Below are positions 57,923 through 64,000 of a stretch of 64,000 nucleotides of DNA, piece after piece. Each line of letters opens with the position of its first letter. Position 1 is the stretch's first letter. The position numbers and the translations under genes were made by a program. The DNA lies in assembly GCF_013778305.1 (NCBI RefSeq), contig NZ_JACEIC010000002.1, forward strand, positions 3,187,669-3,251,668, in the 5' to 3' direction. The stretch is from Nocardioides agri. GTDB lineage: Bacteria; Actinomycetota; Actinomycetes; Propionibacteriales; Nocardioidaceae. The notes under the pieces are model-generated. The model was not told where the DNA came from. It worked only from the letters and a program-made list of their open reading frames with translations, and searched no databases.

Positions 57923-59251
57923 CTAGGACGAGAACAGCAGGTAGAGCCCGCCGACGGTGAAGGCGACCATCGCGAGCAGCAGCGGCAGCTGGCCGGTGAG
58001 CTGGTGCCGCGGCGGCAGGATCTTGATGGCCCGGTCGTGGGCCGCGATCACGCCGAGCACGTGGCCCGCGACCACGGCGAGCACCTTGACGTTGGCGAGC
58101 AGCGTCGGGTGGTAGCCCAGCCAGTAGTTGACCTCCCAGTTGCCGGTGCCCAGCAGGTTGCTGCCGTTGCTCAAGGGGTCACTGAGCTGGATCAGCGTCA
58201 GCTGCCCGACCTCGACGAAGTAGCGGAGGTAGTGCGCGACGACGTAGCCGACCACGATCGGCACGACGGAGTGGGCGAAGAGGTTCGGCAGCTCGCGGCG
58301 GCGCAGGTCGTCGCCGAGGCCGGTGAGCATCGTGCCGGCGGCGAAGATGGCGCCGACGCCGAGGCAGAAGGCGAGCAGGGCGAGGTTGTTGGCGAGATAG
58401 CTGCTGAGGTCCTCCCCCTGGACGAACTTGATCCAGGTGGCCGAGTCCTTGAACGAGTCGAACCCCGTGCTGCCGAACAGGACCGCGACGACCGCCACCA
58501 GCCCGGGCCGCACCGGCGTGGCGTCCAGGTTGGCGAGCGGGCTGCGGACCACGAGCTGTCCGTCCCGGCGCCCCCACACCGAGAGGCGCGACACGAGCGT
58601 CGAGTAGACCTCGAAGGGGTCCGCGCGCACGTAGAAGGCGTTGCCGAAGAGCGCGCCGCCGACCAGCATGACCGCGACGTACGCCGCCACCCACAGCCGC
58701 ACCGGTCCGAGCTCGGTCGAGTAGGGGTAGACGAGCTCGATCCAGACGAACGCGTAGAGGCCCAGCGCGGCGGGCCAGTGCCCGAGCCGCTCGGGATAGG
58801 TGAACAGGCCGGTGTCGGGGTCGCTGCCGGAGATCTTCGCGAACGCCAGGTTGATCGTGCGGACCGGGCTGATCGCCTTCCACACCGGGCCGAAGAGCAG
58901 GGAGAGCGGCACCAGGCCGACCCACCACCACACGTAGAACACACCGAAGACCGGGTTGATGACCAGGTCCTCGCCGAAGATGGCCGCGACCCCGACGTAC
59001 AGGAAGAGCGCGAAGCCGAAGGCCCGCCACAGCACCCGCCACCAGGTCGAGTCGACGATGCCGGTCAGCCAGGCCGGTGCGGGCCGGCCGCTGGTCGCGG
59101 CGTCGTACCGCGGGGTGCGCCAGGCGACGGCGAGCACCGTGAAGGAGATGACGAGCGCGGCGGTGGCGCCGGCGATCGCGAGCTCGGGCGAGATGGGCAG
59201 GTCCTTGGCCCCGCCGATCCCGTGGGCGAGGTTGAAGCCGTCGGTCGACAA
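57923..59251 (-). CDS. Polytopic membrane protein of unknown function
   Basis: 442 aa with about 11 membrane helices and a conserved pattern GPVWKAISPVRTINLAFAKI, NAFYVRADPFEVYSTLVSRL. Homologues in actinobacteria are sometimes labelled fenitrothion hydrolase, a name with little functional support for this group. It lies directly behind a cupredoxin-like lipoprotein gene, suggesting metal or redox work at the membrane. TTG 59251 is the apparent start, next to GGAG, so the true start may differ. Confidence 0.75.
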   Translation of the reverse strand: MSTDGFNLAHGIGGAKDLPISPELAIAGATAALVISFTVLAVAWRTPRYDAATSGRPAPAWLTGIVDSTWWRVLWRAFGFALFLYVGVAAIFGEDLVINPVFGVFYVWWWVGLVPLSLLFGPVWKAISPVRTINLAFAKISGSDPDTGLFTYPERLGHWPAALGLYAFVWIELVYPYSTELGPVRLWVAAYVAVMLVGGALFGNAFYVRADPFEVYSTLVSRLSVWGRRDGQLVVRSPLANLDATPVRPGLVAVVAVLFGSTGFDSFKDSATWIKFVQGEDLSSYLANNLALLAFCLGVGAIFAAGTMLTGLGDDLRRRELPNLFAHSVVPIVVGYVVAHYLRYFVEVGQLTLIQLSDPLSNGSNLLGTGNWEVNYWLGYHPTLLANVKVLAVVAGHVLGVIAAHDRAIKILPPRHQLTGQLPLLLAMVAFTVGGLYLLFSS

Positions 59252-59260
59252 CTCCAGGGC

Positions 59261-59629
59261 CTACTGGACCTCGAGCTGGACGATGATCTTCTCCAGCGAG
59301 TGCGACTCGACGTCGACGGTGCCGGGCTTGTCGATGCCGTCGATGGTCTGCGTGGAGTCGCCGGCCGGGTACTCGATCTCCTGCTCGGGGTCGGAGTGCA
59401 CGTGGATCTCGCCACCCTCGTCGGCGGTGATCCGCAGCTCGACGTCCTGCCCGGTGCCGACCTCGATGCGGTCGCCGTTCGGCGTCACCGAGTCGCCGTC
59501 GAAGGTGACCTCGATGACCTTCGGGTCCTGGGACCCACCGTCCGAGGACGGCTTCTCCTCGTCACCGCACGCGGTGGCGAGGGTGAGCGTGGCCAGGGCT
59601 ACGGCCACGGCTGCGAGCGTACGGCGCAT
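59261..59629 (-). CDS. Lipoprotein with cupredoxin-like domain
   Basis: 122 aa. Signal peptide with a lipobox (LATAC, Cys near residue 21), then an acidic linker and a beta-rich domain (VTFDGDSVTPNGDRIEVGTG, IHVHSDPEQEIEYPAG). The pattern resembles cupredoxin-like periplasmic proteins, although a full Cys/His/Met copper site is not visible. ATG 59629 has AAGGA 7 nt upstream. Co-transcribed with the membrane protein that follows by 9 bp. Confidence 0.82.
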   Translation of the reverse strand: MRRTLAAVAVALATLTLATACGDEEKPSSDGGSQDPKVIEVTFDGDSVTPNGDRIEVGTGQDVELRITADEGGEIHVHSDPEQEIEYPAGDSTQTIDGIDKPGTVDVESHSLEKIIVQLEVQ

Positions 59630-59659
59630 GGGGCATCCTTCACGTCGGCGTTCTCGGCG

Positions 59660-59698
59660 GGCAGACGTCTGCCAGAATCCCATGACGGACCAACCGTC
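59660..59698. promoter_or_regulatory. Palindromes in the lipoprotein / WS-DGAT divergent region
   Basis: GGCAGACGTCTGCC (59660-59673) is a perfect 14-bp palindrome. GACGG/CCGTC (59684-59698) forms a second. Candidate operators between the two divergent starts. Confidence 0.4.
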
Positions 59699-59716
59699 GG
59701 TACGAAGGGGTGGCGG

Positions 59717-61162
59717 ATGAGCGAGCGGCTGCGACCGCGGGACCTGGCCTTGCTGGCCGAGGAGTCCCCGTCGACGCCCATGCACAACGCGACCGTCGAG
59801 ATCTTCGAGCCCGGGCCCGACGGCTTCGACTACGGCCGGCTGGTCCGCCTCGTGCAGGACCGGATCGCGTTCGTGCCCCGCTACCGGCAGCGCATCCAGC
59901 CGGTGCCGGGCCGGATCGCCAACCCGGTCTGGGTCGACGACCCGAACTTCGACATCGGCTACCACGTGCGTCGGTCGGCGCTGCCGCGGCCGGGCACCCT
60001 CGACCAGCTCCGTGAGCTGGTCTCGCGGATCGTCTCCCGGCCGCTCGACCGCAACCGGCCGCTGTGGGAGATCTACGTCGTGGAGGGTCTCGACGGTGGC
60101 CGGTTCGCGCTGCTGACGAAGTCCCACCACGTGCTCGTCGACGGCGTCCACACCGTCGACATCGGCCAGGTGCTGCTCGACAAGACGCCCGAGGTCAGGC
60201 CGATGGAACCGGACGACTGGCTCGCCGCAGGGCGACCGTCGCCGTTCGCGCTCGTGGCCGACGCCGTCCGCGACTCCGTCACGACGACCGACACCGTCGT
60301 CGACACCGTCCGCGCCGGCACCGGCGCAGTGCTCCGGGGCGCCTCCGCGAGCCTGCGCGCGACCGGCCACGTGCTGGACGCGCTCGCCAACCGCACGCCG
60401 CACGCCGACTCGCCGATCATCGGCCCGCTCTCGCAGCAGCGGCGCGTGGTGACCGTGCGCACCGAGCTCGCCGCCCACCGCAAGGTCCGGGAGGCGCACG
60501 GCGGCTCCATCAATGACGTCGTCCTCGCCACCGTCACCGGCGCACTGCGGGCGTGGCTGATGTCGCGGGGCGAGTCGATGCGCCGCATCCGGCAGGTGCG
60601 TGCGCTGGTCCCGGTCTCGGTGCTGGACGACGAGCTCGAGCCGACGTCGCTCGGCAGCCAGATCACCGCCCACTTCGTCGACCTCCCGGTCTGGGAGTCC
60701 AGCCCGGTGGTGCGGCTGCACCAGGTGTCCTACTCCTTCGTCGCCCACAAGGAGACCGGCCGCGGCATCCCGGCCTCGCGGCTCGCCGGCATGTCCGGCT
60801 TCGCCCCGGCCACGTTCCACGCGCTCGGTGCCCGGGTGGCGGGCGCGGAGCGCCGCGGCGGCTACCAGCTGTGCGTCACCAACGTGCCCGGCCCGCAGAC
60901 GCCGCTGTACGCCGCCGGCGCCCGGATGGTCGCCACCTACCCCGTGCCGCCGCTCTACGAGCAGCGCCCGCTCGCGATCGGCGTGACGTCGTACGACGGT
61001 GGGGTGTTCTACGGCATCAACGCCGACCGCGACCTGCTGCCGGACGCCGACCTGCTCGGGCCGTGCCTGACCGAGGCGCTCGACGAGCTCCTCGACTCGG
61101 CATCCGGGGGACGGACGCGCGCACCGCGCGGTCGCCGCAAGAAGAAGACGGACCAGCCGTGA
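59717..61162 (+). CDS. Wax ester synthase/diacylglycerol acyltransferase (WS/DGAT)
   Basis: 481 aa. The active-site motif HHxxxDG is seen in KSHHVLVDGVHT (near residue 140), and PLDRNRPLWEIYVVEGL, VPVSV and CVTNVPGPQTPLY are family landmarks. Condenses acyl-CoA with diacylglycerol or fatty alcohol to make storage triacylglycerol or wax esters, at the membrane or lipid-droplet surface. The Lys/Arg-rich C-terminus (GRRKKK) is unusual. Stop overlaps the next gene by GTGA. Confidence 0.93.
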   Translation: MSERLRPRDLALLAEESPSTPMHNATVEIFEPGPDGFDYGRLVRLVQDRIAFVPRYRQRIQPVPGRIANPVWVDDPNFDIGYHVRRSALPRPGTLDQLRELVSRIVSRPLDRNRPLWEIYVVEGLDGGRFALLTKSHHVLVDGVHTVDIGQVLLDKTPEVRPMEPDDWLAAGRPSPFALVADAVRDSVTTTDTVVDTVRAGTGAVLRGASASLRATGHVLDALANRTPHADSPIIGPLSQQRRVVTVRTELAAHRKVREAHGGSINDVVLATVTGALRAWLMSRGESMRRIRQVRALVPVSVLDDELEPTSLGSQITAHFVDLPVWESSPVVRLHQVSYSFVAHKETGRGIPASRLAGMSGFAPATFHALGARVAGAERRGGYQLCVTNVPGPQTPLYAAGARMVATYPVPPLYEQRPLAIGVTSYDGGVFYGINADRDLLPDADLLGPCLTEALDELLDSASGGRTRAPRGRRKKKTDQP

Positions 61163-61503
61163 CCCGCGCCTACCTCCCGCTGACCCTCGCCGCGCTCGCC
61201 GACGCGGAGTCGACCGGCGAGGTGGTCGTCACCGACGACGTCGTCCTCGCGCCCGACGACTCCGAGGAGCAGGAGTACGCCGCGCTGATGACCGCCGCCG
61301 ACGCCTCGGCGGAGCTGGTGGCCGGCCCCGGCCGGCGCGTGGTGCTGGTCGTCGACGTCGCCCAGGAGCCGGCGGTGGGGGACCGGGTGCCGCGCGCCCG
61401 GTGGGCGGCCGTGCACGCCGACGTCGAGGACCGGCCGGTGGACGCCGACCCCGACGACGACCTGGGCTGGTTCGGCGTGCAGGAGATCCCGCACCTCCTC
61501 TAG
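61159..61503 (+). CDS. DUF6912-like conserved hypothetical protein
   Basis: 114 aa, acidic, with AYLPLTLAALADAESTGEVV at the start and ADPDDDLGWFGVQEIPHLL at the end, as in a widespread actinobacterial protein of unknown role. Coupled to WS/DGAT by GTGA. Its stop TAG shares CTAG with the stop of convergent helR. Confidence 0.8.
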   Translation: MTRAYLPLTLAALADAESTGEVVVTDDVVLAPDDSEEQEYAALMTAADASAELVAGPGRRVVLVVDVAQEPAVGDRVPRARWAAVHADVEDRPVDADPDDDLGWFGVQEIPHLL

Positions 61504-63635
61504 GTCGTCAGGACGACCAGTCGCTGCGTGGCACGCGTCATCGCGACGTACCGGTCGACGGCGGTCAACCTCTCGGGGTCCACGAGCACGACGAGGTCGA
61601 ACTCCAGTCCCTTGGCGAGCTCCGGCGTCAGCGACCGCACCCGTGCGGTGTCCGGCAGCTCGGGTGCACCGATCACGCAGGCCGTGCCCTCGGCGTGCTC
61701 GGCCAGCCAGGCCTCCAGGACGTGGTGGAGCTCGGCGGTGGCTCCGTGCGCGACGGGGATCCCGCTGCTGCGGACCGAGGTCGGGACGTTGGCGTCCGGG
61801 ACCGCCGCCCGGATCACCGGCTCGGCCTCGGCCATCACCTCGGCCGGCGTGCGGTAGTTGATCGTCAGCGTCATCTGGGTCACCCGCCCCAGGCCCACCC
61901 GCGCCAGCCGCTCCGCCCAGGACTCGGTGAAGCCGTGCCGCGCCTGCGCGCGATCGCCGACGATCGTCAGGCTGCGCGACGGACAGCGGCTGAGCACCAT
62001 CTGCCACTCGGCGTCGGTGAGCTCCTGCGCCTCGTCGACCACCACGTGGGCGAACGGCCCCGCAAGGAGGTCGGGGTCGGCCGCCGGCACCGCGGACTCG
62101 TCGACCAGCGCGTGCTGGAGGTCGGCGACGCGCAGCATCGACATGACCTTCATCTCGGTGTCGTCGGTGGCGACGAGGTGGTCGACGACCCGGTCCATCT
62201 CCTCGGCCGCGGCGGCCAGCGCCGCCTCGCGCCGGCGCCTCCGGCGGGACGCCTGCGGGTCACCGAGCCGCTGCCGGGCGGCGTCGAGCAGTGGCAGGTC
62301 GGACGTCGTCCAGGCGTGCGGGTCGCCGCGCTGGAGGGTCCGGACCTCGTCGGGGGTGAGCCACGGCGCGCACCGGCGCAGGTAGGCCGGGACCGACCAC
62401 AGGTCGCCGACCAGGTCCTCGGGATCGACGACCGTCCAGGCGCGGTCGAAGGCGTCGACGAGCTCCTCGTTGCGAGCGAGCGCCCGGCGGAGCTGGTCGA
62501 CCGGCACGTCCTCGTCGTCGACCTTGTCGGTGAGGATCGTGAGCAGGGCGTCCCACACGTCGTCGCGCGCGACGTTGTGCGGCACCCCCGGGGCGGCCGC
62601 CTCGAACGCCTCGGTCCAGTCGTCGGGGCTCAGCCACACGTCGGCGTACGGCGTCTCGACCTCCATGCCGTCGGTCGGCCGCTCCTCGTAGAGCCGGACG
62701 GCCGGCTCGACCGCGGCGACCAGCCGCGCGTCGGCCTTGAGCCGGGCCACCGCCGGGTCCGTCTCGTCGGGGAAGCCGGTGCCGCCGGGCACCAGGTCGC
62801 GCAGCGTGCACGTGCGCACGCCCTCCTCGCCGAGGCTGGGCAGGACGTCGGAGACGTAGGCGAGGTAGGGCTGGTGCGGCCCGACGAAGAGCACCCCACC
62901 GCGCCGGTGGCCCAGCCGCGGGTCGGCGTAGAGCAGGTACGCCGTGCGGTGCAGCGCCACGACGGTCTTGCCGGTGCCCGGGCCGCCGTCGACGACGAGC
63001 GCGCCCCGCGACCCGGCCCGGATGATCGCGTCCTGGTCGGCCTGGATGGTGCCGAGCACGTCGCGCATCCGTGGGGACCGGGTGCTGCCGAGGCTGGCGA
63101 TGAACGCGGACTGGTCGTCGAGCGCCGCGGAGTGCGCGGCGAGCTCGTCGGTGGAGAACACCTCGTCCCAGTAGTCGCTGACGCGGCCGCCGGTCCAGCG
63201 GTAGCGGCGCCGGCTGGCCAGCCCCATCGGGTGGGCGTGGGTCGCGCCGAAGAACGGCTCGGCGGCCGGCGAGCGCCAGTCCAGCAGCAGACGCCGTCCG
63301 GCGCCGTCGCTCAGGCCGAGCCGCCCGACGTACGCCGGCTCGCCGCCCTCCGCGGGGACCATGTGGCCGAGGCAGAGGTCGAGCCCGTAGCGGCGCAGGG
63401 TGCGCAGCCGCGCGGTCAGGCGATGGACCTCCTGGTCACGGTCGAGCGCGGCCTGGCCCTCCCCGCCGGTCTCGTGGCGCACGTCGTCGAGACGCTCGGA
63501 CAGGTCGGCGATCGCGCGGTCGAGCGCGTCGGCGATGGCGGCGAAGTGCCGCTCGTCGGCGGAGATCAGGGCCGGATCGGCCTTGTGGGCGAGGTCGGCG
63601 GGAAGGGCGAAGGCGGCACTGGCGTAGGGCGTCAT
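61500..63635 (-). CDS. helR: HelR, RNA polymerase-recycling helicase-like ATPase (rifamycin tolerance)
   Basis: 711 aa UvrD/HelD-like superfamily 1 protein: N-terminal coiled-coil arm (residues 20-75), Walker A GGPGTGKTVVALH near 218, VVVDEAQELTDAEW (Walker B), VGDRAQARHGFTE, LTINYRTPAEVMAEA and AMTRATQRLVVL. The length and the GRRLLLDWRSPAAEPFF segment are those of HelR. HelR pulls rifamycin-bound RNA polymerase off DNA in Streptomyces and mycobacteria. ATG 63635 gives a leader of about 40 nt with an RAE palindrome ahead. Stop shares CTAG with the convergent gene. Confidence 0.9.
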   Translation of the reverse strand: MTPYASAAFALPADLAHKADPALISADERHFAAIADALDRAIADLSERLDDVRHETGGEGQAALDRDQEVHRLTARLRTLRRYGLDLCLGHMVPAEGGEPAYVGRLGLSDGAGRRLLLDWRSPAAEPFFGATHAHPMGLASRRRYRWTGGRVSDYWDEVFSTDELAAHSAALDDQSAFIASLGSTRSPRMRDVLGTIQADQDAIIRAGSRGALVVDGGPGTGKTVVALHRTAYLLYADPRLGHRRGGVLFVGPHQPYLAYVSDVLPSLGEEGVRTCTLRDLVPGGTGFPDETDPAVARLKADARLVAAVEPAVRLYEERPTDGMEVETPYADVWLSPDDWTEAFEAAAPGVPHNVARDDVWDALLTILTDKVDDEDVPVDQLRRALARNEELVDAFDRAWTVVDPEDLVGDLWSVPAYLRRCAPWLTPDEVRTLQRGDPHAWTTSDLPLLDAARQRLGDPQASRRRRRREAALAAAAEEMDRVVDHLVATDDTEMKVMSMLRVADLQHALVDESAVPAADPDLLAGPFAHVVVDEAQELTDAEWQMVLSRCPSRSLTIVGDRAQARHGFTESWAERLARVGLGRVTQMTLTINYRTPAEVMAEAEPVIRAAVPDANVPTSVRSSGIPVAHGATAELHHVLEAWLAEHAEGTACVIGAPELPDTARVRSLTPELAKGLEFDLVVLVDPERLTAVDRYVAMTRATQRLVVLTT

Positions 63636-63660
63636 CAGTGAGCGATTGTGAGGCTGCACA

Positions 63661-63681
63661 GGGGCCTTGCCGCAAGGCCCC
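63661..63681 (-). promoter_or_regulatory. Rifamycin-associated element (RAE)-like palindrome upstream of helR
   Basis: A 21-bp palindrome with perfect 10-bp arms (GGGGCCTTGC, centre C, complement). It lies 25 bp before the helR ATG and just downstream of a minus-strand TATAGC -10 (63693-63688). It matches the RAE described upstream of rifamycin-inducible genes. Confidence 0.7.
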
Positions 63682-63703
63682 CACTCGGCTATACCTTGGA
63701 AGT

Positions 63704-63722
63704 GGAGGAGCCCTGCTCCTCC
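63704..63722. promoter_or_regulatory. Second inverted repeat in the helR / pruA region
   Basis: GGAGGAGC-CCT-GCTCCTCC, perfect 8-bp arms, covering the presumed helR -35. Could be an operator or a hairpin ahead of pruA. Confidence 0.4.
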
Positions 63723-63785
63723 TTCGTCGTTCGTGGGGGCACGCTGGTTTGAGGCCCGTGACGGCGCAGTGAGAGCATCGCAGGC

Positions 63786-64000
63786 ATGGACGCTGTCACC
63801 ACGCCTCCGGCTCCCACCAACGAGCCGAACCTGACCTACGCGCCGGGCACCCCCGAACGGGAGGCCCTGGCCGTCGAGATCGGCAAGCTCGAGAAGCGGC
63901 AGAAGAACCTGCGCGCCTACATCAACGGCCGCTGGAAGGCCGGCGGCGGTGCCGAGATCGACGTCGTGCAGCCGCACGACCACCAGCACGTGCTGGGCAC
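63786..64000 (+). CDS. pruA: L-glutamate gamma-semialdehyde dehydrogenase, truncated by window end
   Basis: The first 71 codons only: MDAVTTPPAPTNEPNLTYAP, GTPEREALAVEIGKLEKRQK, then YINGRWKAGG. This N-terminus is that of actinobacterial delta-1-pyrroline-5-carboxylate dehydrogenase (PruA/RocA), the second step of proline degradation. The catalytic region is outside the window. ATG 63786 follows GAGCAT by 7 nt, a weak leaderless pattern. Rv1187 (rocA) lies in the same syntenic region of M. tuberculosis. Confidence 0.88.
   Translation, partial: MDAVTTPPAPTNEPNLTYAPGTPEREALAVEIGKLEKRQKNLRAYINGRWKAGGGAEIDVVQPHDHQHVLG

Overview
The window is a 64 kb piece of a very GC-rich actinobacterial chromosome, most likely from a Nocardioides-type member of the Nocardioidaceae. 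The evidence is the codon use, the frequent GTG starts, F420 and mycothiol biosynthesis (fbiC, mshB), actinobacterial DapC/DapD, a translational ileS T-box, DUF3117/DUF5709/DUF5999/GPGG small proteins, and gene content that follows the Mycobacterium tuberculosis Rv1170-Rv1223 segment (mshB, fbiC, fdx, dapC, rocA/pruA, dapD, dapE, LOG, DUF3117, O-methyltransferase, sigE, rseA, htrA). There is no rRNA, tRNA, prophage, CRISPR array or IS transposase.

Layout. 1-9.5 kb: catabolic dehydrogenases (ALDH, F420-type LLM oxidoreductase, succinate-semialdehyde dehydrogenase, ChoD-like GMC oxidase), then a nuclease-like gene bracketed by two copies of a 63-bp palindrome, then guaA. 9.6-20.3 kb: second LLM oxidoreductase with a KstR-like operator, a decayed UdgX gene overlapping a tiny membrane-protein gene, phosphoketolase, fbiC, an HTH regulator and an MMPL transporter. 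20.5-30.8 kb: acyl-CoA ligase, PAP2 and glycosyltransferase-like membrane proteins, thioesterase, an 88-bp palindrome, Nudix, mshB, VanW. 30.8-45.7 kb: GNAT, fdxA, dapC, dapD, two DinB paralogues, T-box plus ileS, cspA, third LLM oxidoreductase, a large secreted metalloprotease, dapE. 45.7-54.8 kb: LOG, DivIVA-like, M14 carboxypeptidase, third 63-bp palindrome, PaaX/enoyl-CoA hydratase pair, DUF3117, pepA, O-methyltransferase and the sigE-rseA-htrA stress module, followed by the second 88-bp palindrome. 54.8-64 kb: BldC-like HTH, SAF and CpaE-like genes, a membrane protein, lipoprotein, WS/DGAT, helR with a rifamycin-associated element, and the start of pruA.

How the genes connect. fbiC makes the F420 precursor and three F420-type oxidoreductases are within reach of it. 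dapC, dapD and dapE are three steps of the succinylase lysine/DAP pathway. sigE, its zinc anti-sigma factor and HtrA form an envelope-stress unit. Peptidoglycan-related proteins (VanW, lysozyme-like, M14, HtrA) recur.

The most unusual material is non-coding: two families of intergenic long palindromes (63 bp, three copies; 88 bp, two copies), a 94-bp nested hairpin beside fbiC, a consistent leaderless-promoter grammar (TAnnnT, 6-8 nt, start codon), two divergent promoters whose -10 boxes share the same TA, and the helR RAE palindrome.
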